Origin: Microcystis viridis FACHB-1342
GTDB taxonomy: Bacteria; Cyanobacteriota; Cyanobacteriia; Cyanobacteriales; Microcystaceae
Length of the DNA stretch: 44,983 bases
Direction of reading: 5' to 3'
NCBI RefSeq assembly: GCF_014698335.1
Contig: NZ_JACJSV010000039.1
Location: forward strand, 1-44,983
Below, one piece after another: positions 1 through 8,612 of the stretch (positions are counted from its first letter, which is position 1; each line of letters opens with the position of its first letter). The position numbers and the translations under genes were made by a program. Below the pieces are notes generated by a model, which had not been told where the DNA came from, searched no databases, and worked only from the letters and a program-made list of their open reading frames with translations.

Positions 1-179
1 AGCGGGAATCCGATAGAGAGGTTCGTAGTTAACCCAGTACGGGTCAAAGCGTACAAAGCTAATTCTAGATGCAATATTTGCGTACAGAATTAGTAACTAT
101 TCTGCACTAACAAGAACAAGATTAACTTATAACTTACTCTAGTGCAGTCAAACCCGATCGCCTGAAGCGATCAAAACTA

Positions 180-252
180 TCCAGGGTGCAGGAGTTGAAC
201 CTGCCTAGCACGAATTATGAGTTCGTTGCCTCAACCGCTCGGCCAACCCTGG
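180..252 (-). tRNA. tRNA-Ile(CAU), lysidine type (less likely tRNA-Met)
   Basis: On the minus strand a full cloverleaf can be folded: a 7-bp acceptor stem (CCAGGGT pairing with ACCCTGG), a 3-bp D stem, a 5-bp anticodon stem (ACGAA/TTCGT), loop CTCATAA with anticodon CAT, a 5-nt variable loop, a 5-bp T stem (GCAGG/CCTGC) around TTCAACT, and discriminator A. The loop CTCATAA is the one found in E. coli tRNA-Ile2 and chloroplast trnI-CAU, whose C34 is changed to lysidine to read AUA codons. The elongator Met loop usually differs. The CCA end is not encoded. Confidence 0.9.
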
Positions 253-316
253 GTTATACTATTAACTCATTATAGATCGGTAATTACTCTGAACGTGAAA
301 ATTCAGCCCCACCAAG

Positions 317-610
317 ATGAAAAAATTTGCAATCAGCACCTCCTTGCAGTTAGGACTCCTTTTGATGGTAGCCATGTTAGCCGCCGGTTTCGGTAGCGGT
401 TGGGTAGCCTATCAATTGGGAATCGCCTCCCTGAAGGGAGTCAGTCAACCGGATATCAACCCCGCTAAAAAGTTTACCAACGATCGCACCAGTTATGGTC
501 GCAATCAAACTTTTATCCCCGTGAAAGAACAAGAAGTAATTAAAAGAGTGAGAGTTTATATGCAACAACAGAAAAACAAACCGCAATCAAAGAACGAAAC
601 CAAGGGATAG
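317..610 (+). CDS. Small single-pass membrane protein, unknown function
   Basis: A 97-residue protein with one hydrophobic segment near the N-terminus (about residues 10-34, rich in L, A and G), then a charged, probably extracytoplasmic or lumenal tail rich in K, N and Q. No catalytic motif is visible. It lies 32 bp upstream of the CNNM/CorC-type gene on the same strand, so the two may be co-transcribed. Family and function are not recognised. Confidence 0.7.
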   Translation: MKKFAISTSLQLGLLLMVAMLAAGFGSGWVAYQLGIASLKGVSQPDINPAKKFTNDRTSYGRNQTFIPVKEQEVIKRVRVYMQQQKNKPQSKNETKG

Positions 611-642
611 GCTTTAAAAAAGGCGAATTTTGCCTTTTCGCT

Positions 643-1977
643 ATGGATAATCAGGATTTATTGACTCGTTTAATTTTAGTCTTTTTACTAATCGTCCTCA
701 ATGCTTTTTTCGTAGCGGCGGAATTTTCGCTTGTGTCGGTCCGTCGTACCCGCGTCAGTCAGCTAGTGGCTGCGGGAGATGTGCCAGCGCAGACGGTACA
801 ATCTCTACAAAGAAGTCTCGATCGCTTACTTTCCACTACTCAATTAGGCATCACCCTTTCTAGTTTAGCTTTAGGTTGGATCGGGGAGAGTACCATGACC
901 GTTTTTGTGAAGAAATTACTAAGTTTTTTACCCTTTTCTTTAAACTGGCAAAATCTTCTCTCCCATGGTTTCTCTCTTTGTCTAGCTTTTTTAATTGTTG
1001 CCTATCTCCAGATAGTTTTTGGGGAACTTTATCCCAAATCCCTAGCTTTAATTTATGCCGAACCGATGGCGCGATTATTAGCAGCACCTATTGGCGTTAT
1101 TTCCCGGATTTTTAAGCCTTTTATCGGTATTCTCAACCAATCAACTCGTTTTTTATTGGTTTTAACCCGTATTCCCGAAGTGGATCTACAGCGTTCCAGT
1201 CGGGTAACTTCCGAGGAATTACAATTAATTATCAGCATGGAAGGGGAATTAACGGGATTAGAAGCAGCGGAAAGGAAAATCTTAAACAATGTTTTCCAGT
1301 TTGGCGAAATCACTGCCTCAGAAATTATGGTTCCCCATAACCGTTTAATAGCTATTCCCTCGACCGCAACTTTTGAGGAATTATTGCTCCAAGTAGTTAA
1401 CAGAGGCTATTCTTGTTATCCTGTGGAAGGAGATTCCAGCGATGATATCCGTGGTCTGATCGATTTTAAAGATTTAGCTTTACCCCTTGCCGAAGGTCAG
1501 TTAAATTTAACAACCCCGATTAAAACTTGGTTGAAACCTGTGCGTTTTTTCCCCGAAACCACTCCCTTAAATGAATTACTAACAGTGATGCGGGAATCAT
1601 CCTTAAAGATGGTTATCATTGTGGATGAATTTGGCAGAACAGCCGGTTTATTAACTCTGAAAGATTTAATCGGTGAGATTCTGGGAACTTTTTCCCCTAG
1701 TGATCAATCAGGAATATTAGAATACCAAATCCTCGATGAATCAACTTTTCTCGTACAAGCACAAATGAATTTAGAGGACGTGAACAAAGCATTAAATTTA
1801 AGCTTACCCTTGGCCGATGAATACCAAACCCTAGCCGGTTTTATCCTCCATCATTGGCAAAAAATACCGAGGGTGGGAGAACAATTATATTACCAAAATT
1901 TAGAATTTACCATCATTTCTAAGGTAGGCCCTCGCTTGGAACAAATTAAAATTTATCGACAACAATTATCCTCATGA
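643..1977 (+). CDS. CNNM/CorC (HlyC) family membrane protein with CBS domains
   Basis: 444 residues with the usual architecture of the hemolysin-like CNNM/CorC family. An N-terminal DUF21 membrane region (about residues 1-190) has several hydrophobic helices, including the typical N-A-F-F-V-A-A-E-F start. A CBS pair follows (about 205-330, with V-I-I-V-D-E-F-G in the second unit), then a C-terminal CorC_HlyC domain (about 350-440). Family members are linked to Mg2+/Co2+ or Na+ efflux and ion homeostasis; which ion applies here cannot be read. Length is normal. It is likely in the plasma membrane, with the CBS part cytoplasmic. Confidence 0.9.
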   Translation: MDNQDLLTRLILVFLLIVLNAFFVAAEFSLVSVRRTRVSQLVAAGDVPAQTVQSLQRSLDRLLSTTQLGITLSSLALGWIGESTMTVFVKKLLSFLPFSLNWQNLLSHGFSLCLAFLIVAYLQIVFGELYPKSLALIYAEPMARLLAAPIGVISRIFKPFIGILNQSTRFLLVLTRIPEVDLQRSSRVTSEELQLIISMEGELTGLEAAERKILNNVFQFGEITASEIMVPHNRLIAIPSTATFEELLLQVVNRGYSCYPVEGDSSDDIRGLIDFKDLALPLAEGQLNLTTPIKTWLKPVRFFPETTPLNELLTVMRESSLKMVIIVDEFGRTAGLLTLKDLIGEILGTFSPSDQSGILEYQILDESTFLVQAQMNLEDVNKALNLSLPLADEYQTLAGFILHHWQKIPRVGEQLYYQNLEFTIISKVGPRLEQIKIYRQQLSS

Positions 1978-2053
1978 TATAAATAATAAACAACTTTTCT
2001 CATTGCTCCTTTTTGATTGTTAATCGCGTCAATAGCTGCCCACTCCTATCACC

Positions 2054-3175
2054 ATGAAACACCTTTTGGCACTCCTCCCCCTCAGCTTGGGATTAATTGC
2101 CCTCACCCCCGCAAATTTGCCCCTAGAACGCCTTGAAATCTCACAATTAGGAACATCTACGGGATACGATGAACGACTGCCAAAGGACAAAAAAACCCTA
2201 CTACAAGCTATCGATCATAGTTTACGTTATCTAAATAGCTCGGCGGCGATCCGCGCCTATCAAAATTATCCTATTCCTGAAATAACTCGTCAGCGAGTGC
2301 AGCGTTCCTTAGTACGTTTTCGTCAATTAGTGCAGAATTCTCCCACTCCCGCAGCTCTACAAAAGGCAGTTAAAAAAGAATTTATTTGGTATCGTTCTTT
2401 GGGTAATGATAGTCAGGGAAATGTTAAGTTTACTGGTTATTTTGAGCCAATTTATCAAGCAAGTCGGCAAAAAAACGCCGAGTATAAATATCCTCTCTAT
2501 CGCCAACCTGCTAACTTTTCTCGCTGGTCTAAACCCCATCCAGCTAGGGTAGAATTAGAGGGAAAAGATGGTTTACTAGGGGAAAATAGCCGTCTAGCGG
2601 GATACGAATTAGTCTGGTTAAAAGATCGCTTAGAAGCTTATTTAGTTCATGTGCAAGGTTCGGCAAAATTACGTTTACCTAATGGTCAAATTATGAGCAT
2701 CGGTTTTGATGGCAATACCGAGCATCCCTACACAAGTCTGGGAAAAGAAATGATTGCCGATGGTATTTTTCCTGCTGAGGGTTTAACCTTACCAATGGTT
2801 TTGGATTTTCTCAGAAGTAATCCTGAGCAATTAAAGAATTATATCCCCCGCAATAATCGGTTTATTTTCTTTCGAGAAACCCACGGTGCGCCTCCCACTG
2901 GTAGTATTGGAGTTCCGGTTTTACCAGAAAGATCGATCGCTACAGATAAAAGTATTTTTCCCCCCGGTGCTTTAGCGGTAATTGAGACAGAAATTCCCCA
3001 GGAAAATCTTAATAAAAAATTAGTGAGTCGCTATGTTCTCGATCAAGATACTGGCAGCGCAATTAAAGGTACTGGGAGGGTAGATATTTTTATGGGAACA
3101 GGAAAAAATGCTGGCGATAAAGCTGGTTTAGTTAATACCCCCGGTCAGTTATATTATTTATTATTGAGGGAATAG
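2054..3175 (+). CDS. mltA: Membrane-bound lytic murein transglycosylase A (MltA)
   Basis: 373 residues with an N-terminal signal peptide (hydrophobic stretch at residues 3-22). The MltA core includes F-T-G-Y-F-E-P-I-Y near residue 126, and a C-terminal 3D domain contains V-D-I-F-M-G-T-G with the conserved aspartates. The enzyme cleaves the MurNAc-GlcNAc bond of peptidoglycan to give 1,6-anhydro-MurNAc and acts in the periplasm or outer envelope. No lipobox cysteine is visible in the signal region, so lipoprotein anchoring as in E. coli is not supported. The length fits cyanobacterial MltA proteins. Confidence 0.9.
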   Translation: MKHLLALLPLSLGLIALTPANLPLERLEISQLGTSTGYDERLPKDKKTLLQAIDHSLRYLNSSAAIRAYQNYPIPEITRQRVQRSLVRFRQLVQNSPTPAALQKAVKKEFIWYRSLGNDSQGNVKFTGYFEPIYQASRQKNAEYKYPLYRQPANFSRWSKPHPARVELEGKDGLLGENSRLAGYELVWLKDRLEAYLVHVQGSAKLRLPNGQIMSIGFDGNTEHPYTSLGKEMIADGIFPAEGLTLPMVLDFLRSNPEQLKNYIPRNNRFIFFRETHGAPPTGSIGVPVLPERSIATDKSIFPPGALAVIETEIPQENLNKKLVSRYVLDQDTGSAIKGTGRVDIFMGTGKNAGDKAGLVNTPGQLYYLLLRE

Positions 3176-3253
3176 GAAATAGTATAGGTAGAATTAAGAT
3201 AGACTTCCCAGAATCGGTTATCATACTTAAGTGATAATTTAAACAATAGAATC

Positions 3254-4414
3254 ATGAAAAAAACCGTAAATATAGATTGGTCGGATTGTGGTCCAATTAC
3301 TTTAGTAGTCGTGCAGCCGACTTCTTTTTGTAATCTCAATTGTGATTACTGTTATTTACCCGATCGCCATTTAAAAAATACCTTATCCTTAGATTTAATC
3401 GAGCCGATTTTTCAGAGGGTTTTTAGTAGTCGTTTTCTCCAAGATAATTTTACCATTTGCTGGCACGCAGGCGAACCCTTAGCAGTTCCCATCAGTTTTT
3501 ATGAAAGTGCCTTTGCTAAAATTGCAGAAGTTAGCGAGAAATATAATCAGCAGGGTTATTGTTTTCGTCATTCGGTACAAACTAACGCCACTTATATTAA
3601 CGATGCTTGGTGTCAATTATTTAAAAAGCATGATGTTTATGTAGGAGTCAGTCTTGATGGACCGGCTTTCATTCATGATATCCACCGGCAAAATCGTAAG
3701 GGAACTGGCAGTCATGCTGCTACTATGCGGGGGATTTCTTTCTTGCAAAAACATGAAATTGATGTTAGTATCATCGCTGTTTTAACAGAAGATTCCCTCG
3801 ACTATCCCGACGAAATTTTTAACTTTTTCTGGGATCATGGTCTTACCGATGTGGCTTTTAATATGGAAGAAACCGAGGGGATTCATTCGCAATCTTCCTT
3901 AGATAAATTAGGGATTGAACAACGTTATCGCCAGTTTATCGCCAGATTTTGGCAGTTAGTCACGGCTAAACAAGGAGAATTTAAGCTGCGGGAATTTGAA
4001 TCGATCTGTAGTTTGATTTATGCCGATGAACGCTTAGAAAATACCGATATGAATCGACCTTTTATGATTGTCAATTTTGATAATCAAGGTAATTTTTCCA
4101 CTTTTGATCCGGAATTACTATCGATTAAAACCCAACCCTACGGTGATTTTATCTTTGGTAATGTTTTGAGCGATTCCCTAGAATCTATCTGTGAAACTGA
4201 GAAATTTCAAAAAATTTACGCTGATATACGCGGTGGAGTCGATTTATGTCGCCAAAAATGCGATTATTTTGGGGTTTGTGGGGGTGGTGCCGGTAGTAAC
4301 AAGTATTGGGAAAATGGCACTTTCAACTCCACAGATACTAAAGCCTGTTTATACCGGATTAAGTGTATCACCGATATCGTTCTTGATCGCCTAGAAAATT
4401 TATTAGAAGTTTAA
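3254..4414 (+). CDS. grrM: Radical SAM/SPASM peptide maturase, GrrM/OscB type
   Basis: 386 residues. The radical SAM cysteines are C26, C30 and C33 in F-C-N-L-N-C-D-Y-C-Y-L-P-D-R, a signature I associate with GrrM, the maturase of Gly-rich repeat precursors (GrrA) and a cyclophane (crosslink) former. The C-terminal SPASM region has the C-G-G-G-A-G-S-N-K-Y and later Cys motifs that bind auxiliary Fe-S clusters. A GrrA precursor normally lies next to the gene. None is seen upstream (78 bp to mltA) or downstream (repeats, then Uma2), so this copy is an orphan within the window. The broad family is certain; the GrrM subtype is likely. Confidence 0.82.
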   Translation: MKKTVNIDWSDCGPITLVVVQPTSFCNLNCDYCYLPDRHLKNTLSLDLIEPIFQRVFSSRFLQDNFTICWHAGEPLAVPISFYESAFAKIAEVSEKYNQQGYCFRHSVQTNATYINDAWCQLFKKHDVYVGVSLDGPAFIHDIHRQNRKGTGSHAATMRGISFLQKHEIDVSIIAVLTEDSLDYPDEIFNFFWDHGLTDVAFNMEETEGIHSQSSLDKLGIEQRYRQFIARFWQLVTAKQGEFKLREFESICSLIYADERLENTDMNRPFMIVNFDNQGNFSTFDPELLSIKTQPYGDFIFGNVLSDSLESICETEKFQKIYADIRGGVDLCRQKCDYFGVCGGGAGSNKYWENGTFNSTDTKACLYRIKCITDIVLDRLENLLEV

Positions 4415-4437
4415 AGATTTTTTTAGCTATCAGTAAA

Positions 4438-4625
4438 CAGTTATCAGTTATCAGTTATCAGTTAAGTAGCTGGTTATAATTAAATTAAAAATGGATTTTA
4501 GGTTCGATCCCCCCTGCCCCCCTTGATAAGGGGGGTGCCGATCCCCCCTTAGTCCCCCCTTAATCCCCCCTTAATAAGGGGGGCATCTGATAATTTTTAA
4601 CGCCTACCTACTTATCAGTTATCAG
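4438..4625. repeat. Heptamer STRR (CAGTTAT) interrupted by a family C element (4464-4613)
   Basis: Just after grrM there is a run of CAGTTAT heptamers (4438-4463). It is split by a ~150-bp insert with inverted ends (AAGTAGCTGG at the left, CCTACCTACTT at the right) and resumes as TTATCAG units (4612-4625). The insert carries runs of C and G that form hairpins (CCCCCCTTGATAAGGGGGG type). The left end is repeated at about 16509 and 27903, and the right end at about 33858, so this is a dispersed element that landed in a tandem array. No gene is seen in 4415-4702. Confidence 0.7.
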
Positions 4626-4702
4626 TTCACTGATTATTGTTTACTAATAACCTATGAAAAAACTTAATCTAAATACCATTTTTCCAAAGTAATGGCATGG
4701 TA

Positions 4703-5413
4703 TTATTCTTCTTCTAAGGTTAATCCTAACGCCTCTAAGCGTTCCGCTAGTCGATCCGCGCGTTTCTTTTCTTTATCGGCACGTTTCTTTTCTTTATCGG
4801 CGCGTTTCTGTTCTTTATCAGCGCGTTTCTTTTCTTGACGCATTTGAGACTCTAACTCAACAGTTGTTAAAAATTTCTCTCCATCGGGACGATACAATTC
4901 TAAACTAGATTTATCCCAGATAAAACGCATACCTAAGCGGGGACTTATCCAGTCATTGATGGGGATAATTTCTCTTAAATTTTCTCCCTGTCTTTGCCAA
5001 CCTTGTAAACGACAGCGCATCGTGTTATATAAATAGTATTCTTCTACACTATATGTGTCATAAAACTCTAATTTTCGACTCATCTCTGCTTTTGTATTCT
5101 TCGGTGATAGAATTTCAAAAACTACTTGAGGAGCGATATTTTCTTCCTGCCATTGACGATAGGAACCCCTCCGTCCTTTGGGACGGCCAAAAGCTACCAT
5201 CACATCGGGAGCAACCGGTGAAACCAAAGTAGAACGCAGAGGATACCAGAGTAAATCTCCGGCAATAAACACCCTAGGGTCATCGGCAAAGATAATCTCT
5301 AAATTCTCCTTAATTTTGACAATCCACTCATATTGTTCGGTATTATCTGCCATCGGTTGACCATCACTATCTGGGAAAAGAAGATCGTCGTCAATATCAA
5401 GATAACTAACCAT
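4703..5413 (-). CDS. Uma2 family endonuclease (DUF820) with a repetitive coiled-coil tail
   Basis: 236 residues. The Uma2/PD-(D/E)XK-like region covers about 1-190, with P-D-V-M-V-A-F-G-R-P-K-G and V-V-F-E-I-L-S-P-K-N. These are typical DUF820 motifs, a family hugely expanded in cyanobacteria and of uncertain biological role. The tail (about 190-228) repeats A-D-K-E-(Q/K)-K-R four or more times and is predicted to be a charged coiled coil. The DNA there is a ~21-bp tandem repeat (TTCTTTTCTTTATCGGCACG type), so copy number probably varies between strains. The start ATG at 5413 is preceded by an A/T-rich leader. Confidence 0.88.
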   Translation of the reverse strand: MVSYLDIDDDLLFPDSDGQPMADNTEQYEWIVKIKENLEIIFADDPRVFIAGDLLWYPLRSTLVSPVAPDVMVAFGRPKGRRGSYRQWQEENIAPQVVFEILSPKNTKAEMSRKLEFYDTYSVEEYYLYNTMRCRLQGWQRQGENLREIIPINDWISPRLGMRFIWDKSSLELYRPDGEKFLTTVELESQMRQEKKRADKEQKRADKEKKRADKEKKRADRLAERLEALGLTLEEE

Positions 5414-5617
5414 TGTCTTTTATTTTTAATAGATGGTTGTTTTTTGATTGTAGCAAGATAATTATGAATTATGAATTATGAATAGGAATTATGAATTGGG
5501 GAGTGGGGGAGATGGGGGAGTGGGGGAGTGGGGAGGAGGGAGAAAAAAGCTGATGGCTGACAAAAGGTCTTAAGCGGCGGTTATATCTAGTAGAGTCTAT
5601 ATTTATCAAAAAGTTAA

Positions 5618-5646
5618 TTGACTAGAATCTATAAAAGCGTTAGGAT
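5618..5646 (+). promoter_or_regulatory. Candidate sigma-70 promoter of the ndhR-ndhF3 operon
   Basis: TTGACT (5618-5623), a 17-bp spacer and TAGGAT (5641-5646) lie 41 bp upstream of the ndhR start. A/T-rich sequence with ATCAA and TTGAT half-sites surrounds it, as expected for an autoregulated LysR-type operator. The rest of the 5414-5687 gap holds AATTATG heptamer repeats (about 5463-5497) and a G-rich GGGGGAGT tandem (about 5498-5535). The -35 is good and the -10 matches 4 of 6. Confidence 0.45.
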
Positions 5647-5687
5647 TGATGGTGACAAATAGTTATTATTGAGGAGGAGATAAGAAC

Positions 5688-6632
5688 TTGATACAGGCAA
5701 CCCTGCACCAGTTAAGGGTTTTCGAGGCTACCGCACGACACAGTAGCTTCACCAAGGCGGCCGAGGAGTTATTTATCACTCAACCTACCGTCTCAACCCA
5801 AGTCAAACAACTCACAAAAGCTGTGGGTTTACCGCTATTCGAGCAAATTGGCAAACGTTTATTTTTAACCGAAGCGGGTCAGGAATTACTGTTCACCTGT
5901 CAAGAGATTTTTAATAAATTGGACAACTTTCAGATGAAAGTGGCCGATATTAAGGGAACTAGACAGGGAAAACTGACTTTAGGCGTAATTACTACCGCTA
6001 AATACTTTGTGCCGCGATTACTGGGGGCATTTTGTCAACAGTATCCCGGTATCGACATCGCCCTACAGGTGACTAATCACCAGAAACTGCAAGAGCGAAT
6101 GTTAAATAACGAGGATGACCTCTATATTCTCAGTCAACCGCCGGAAGAAGTGGAACTTTGTTCTCAGTCTTTTCTGGAAAATCCTCTAGTGGTGGTGGCG
6201 CGACGGGATCATCCATTGGTGGGACAGAAAAATCTCCCCCTTGAGTGCCTCAACCATCAACCTTTTATTATGCGCGAATCGGGATCTGGAACCCGCCAAG
6301 CGGTACAAAAATTATTTAATCTCCACGATATTAAAGTTAAGGTGCGTTTGGAATTAGGCAGTAACGAGGCCATCAAACAGGCTATTTCTGGCGGTTTGGG
6401 ACTATCGGTACTATCTAAGCACACTCTCATCTCGGAAGGGGAAAACGGCGAATTAGCCATCCTCGACGTGGAACAGTTTCCGATTCAGCGCAATTGGTAC
6501 GTTTGTTATCTGGCCGGAAAACAACTTTCCGTGATTGCCGATGCTTTTTTAAAATACCTGCTGGAAGCTAGTCAAGCCATCCCGATTCATGCCCCGTTAA
6601 AAAATGGCCACAGCCTATTAGTGACCCATTAA
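5688..6632 (+). CDS. ndhR: LysR-type regulator NdhR/CcmR of CO2 uptake
   Basis: 314 residues. An N-terminal winged helix-turn-helix (about 1-65, with A-A-E-E-L-F-I-T-Q-P-T-V-S) is followed by a LysR substrate-binding domain (about 90-300). The N-terminal sequence resembles cyanobacterial NdhR/CcmR, the 2-oxoglutarate-responsive repressor of the inducible NDH-1MS CO2-uptake operon and of bicarbonate transporters. A TTG start is chosen because a strong Shine-Dalgarno (GAGGAGG, 5671-5677) sits 10 bp upstream. It lies 46 bp before ndhF3 on the same strand, so regulator and target are probably co-transcribed. Confidence 0.9.
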   Translation: MIQATLHQLRVFEATARHSSFTKAAEELFITQPTVSTQVKQLTKAVGLPLFEQIGKRLFLTEAGQELLFTCQEIFNKLDNFQMKVADIKGTRQGKLTLGVITTAKYFVPRLLGAFCQQYPGIDIALQVTNHQKLQERMLNNEDDLYILSQPPEEVELCSQSFLENPLVVVARRDHPLVGQKNLPLECLNHQPFIMRESGSGTRQAVQKLFNLHDIKVKVRLELGSNEAIKQAISGGLGLSVLSKHTLISEGENGELAILDVEQFPIQRNWYVCYLAGKQLSVIADAFLKYLLEASQAIPIHAPLKNGHSLLVTH

Positions 6633-6678
6633 ACCTTAAACTTTAATTCAGGATCATTTTTCTTCTTGAGGTGGTTAT

Positions 6679-8532
6679 ATGTTCGAGTCCTTCAGCCAGA
6701 CTATCTGGTTGGTACCTCTTTATGCCTTTGCGGGCGCACTTCTCGCCCTACCCTGGTCTCCCGGTATTATCCGGCAAACTGGCCCGCGACCGGCCGGTTA
6801 TCTGAACTTGATCATGACCTGCTGGGCTTTTTTGCATAGCCTTTTTGCTTTGCTCGCCGTTTGGGGTCGTCCGCCCCAATCTATAGCATTTAATTGGCTA
6901 AATGCCGCAGATTTAAGCATATCTTTAGATGTGCAGATTTCGGCCGTTAATATCGGGGCTTTACTGCTAATTACCGGCTTAAACCTCGCCGCCCAGGTAT
7001 ATGCGATCGCCTATCTAGAAATGGATTGGGGTTGGGCAAGGTTTTATTCTCTCGTCGCCCTCTTTGAAGGGGGTATGTGCGCCCTAGTTATCTGTAATTC
7101 GCTATTTTTCAGCTATTGTGTGCTAGAAGTTCTCACCCTCGGCACTTATCTGCTGATTGGTTTCTGGTTCAATCAATCTCTGGTGGTAACGGGGGCGCGG
7201 GATGCTTTCCTAACCAAACGGATTGGCGATTTAATCCTCTTGATGGGAGTGGTGGCCCTTTTACCCCTGGCGGGAACCTGGAACTTTGACCAATTGGCAG
7301 AATGGGCGGCTACAGCCAATTTAAACCCCAATGTGGCTAATTTACTCTGTTTAGCCCTGATTGCGGGTCCAATGGGCAAATGCGCTCAATTTCCCCTGCA
7401 TTTATGGCTAGATGAGGCCATGGAAGGACCGATGCCCGCGACAATTCTGCGGAATACCGTCGTCGTTTCCACTGGCGCTTGGTTATTGGTCAAATTAGAG
7501 CCAGTGCTACAATTATCGCCCTTAACTTTACAGGTGATGATCATTGTTGGCTCTGTTACTGCCATCGGTGCGGGGTTAATTGCGATCGCCCAGATCGATG
7601 TTAAGCGTTCCCTTTCCTATTCCGTCAGTGCCTACATGGGACTGATTTTTATCGCTGTTGCCACCGGACAAACGGAAACCGCTTTAGTGTTACTCTTTAC
7701 ATACGCGATCGCTATGTCCCTGTTAGTCATGGTGGTGGGTAACATCATTTGGAATAATATCAGCCAAGATTTAAGCCAATACGGCGGTTTATGGTCTCGT
7801 CGTCCCGTTTCTGGCATTTGTTATCTCGTCGGTGCCGCTAGTTTAGTCGCACTGCCTCCCTTTGGTGGTTTTTGGGCATTAGCCCGCATGGGCGATCACC
7901 TCGCAGAAATCAGTGGTTTACTGTTATTAGTGCTATTGTTGGTCAATGCCTTAACTGCCTTTAGTGTCACTAGAGAATTTTGCGTTTTCTTTGGCGGTAA
8001 AATCAAACCAATGACCCTGCGCTCTCCGGAAGCTCTTTGGCCCTTAGTTATCCCCATGACTGTGACCATGGGTTTCGCCCTTCATCTGCCGATTTTATTA
8101 GCGCAATGGCATTTATTACCAAGTAACTTAAATCTGGGAGTTGCTTTTCTCTTGGTACTTTCCACTGCTGGGGGCGTAATTCCGGCAGCATATATTTATC
8201 TGAATGAAAATATCTCCAAACCGATCGTTTTTCAACCGAAAGCCCTTCAAGATTTCTTTGCTAACGACCTTTATACAGCCAAATTGTATAAAGTCACCAT
8301 CGTTTTTGTCGTCGGATTAATCTCGCAAATTATTAACTGGATCGATACCTTTCTGGTGGATGGCATCGTTAATCTGGTGGGATTAGCCACGGTTTTTGGT
8401 GGTCAGAGTTTGAAATATAACGTCTCAGGACAGACCCAATTTTACTTTCTGTCGATTATTTTGGGGGTGGCTTTGATTGGTATTATCATCTGCTGGCCCC
8501 TACTAGCACAAATTTCTCTAGTTTTCAGTTAA
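6679..8532 (+). CDS. ndhF3: NAD(P)H-quinone oxidoreductase subunit F3 (CO2-uptake NDH-1MS)
   Basis: 617 residues with about 15 hydrophobic segments, an antiporter-like (Proton_antipo_M) core at about 110-420 (including W-L-D-E-A-M-E-G-P-M-P-A-T near 242) and a C-terminal extension. NdhF3 is a proton-pumping membrane subunit of the low-CO2-induced NDH-1MS complex in the thylakoid. The complex couples ferredoxin-driven electron flow to hydration of CO2 to bicarbonate. Position after ndhR and before ndhD3/cupA supports F3 rather than F1 or F4. A Shine-Dalgarno-like GAGGTGG lies just upstream of the ATG. Confidence 0.93.
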   Translation: MFESFSQTIWLVPLYAFAGALLALPWSPGIIRQTGPRPAGYLNLIMTCWAFLHSLFALLAVWGRPPQSIAFNWLNAADLSISLDVQISAVNIGALLLITGLNLAAQVYAIAYLEMDWGWARFYSLVALFEGGMCALVICNSLFFSYCVLEVLTLGTYLLIGFWFNQSLVVTGARDAFLTKRIGDLILLMGVVALLPLAGTWNFDQLAEWAATANLNPNVANLLCLALIAGPMGKCAQFPLHLWLDEAMEGPMPATILRNTVVVSTGAWLLVKLEPVLQLSPLTLQVMIIVGSVTAIGAGLIAIAQIDVKRSLSYSVSAYMGLIFIAVATGQTETALVLLFTYAIAMSLLVMVVGNIIWNNISQDLSQYGGLWSRRPVSGICYLVGAASLVALPPFGGFWALARMGDHLAEISGLLLLVLLLVNALTAFSVTREFCVFFGGKIKPMTLRSPEALWPLVIPMTVTMGFALHLPILLAQWHLLPSNLNLGVAFLLVLSTAGGVIPAAYIYLNENISKPIVFQPKALQDFFANDLYTAKLYKVTIVFVVGLISQIINWIDTFLVDGIVNLVGLATVFGGQSLKYNVSGQTQFYFLSIILGVALIGIIICWPLLAQISLVFS

Positions 8533-8612
8533 AGATTTGATAACTTAGGCTTTTCTTTAGCATCCCCGGCCCTGACAATAGGATTTGTCCTGATTAATGG
8601 AAACAATTACCT

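Noticed and set aside
1-97. Minus-strand frame at the left edge (R-F-D-P-Y-W-V-N-Y-E-P-L-Y-R)
   Set aside because: It looks protein-like over ~30 codons but has no ATG, GTG or TTG start before an upstream stop, and too little is in the window to judge.
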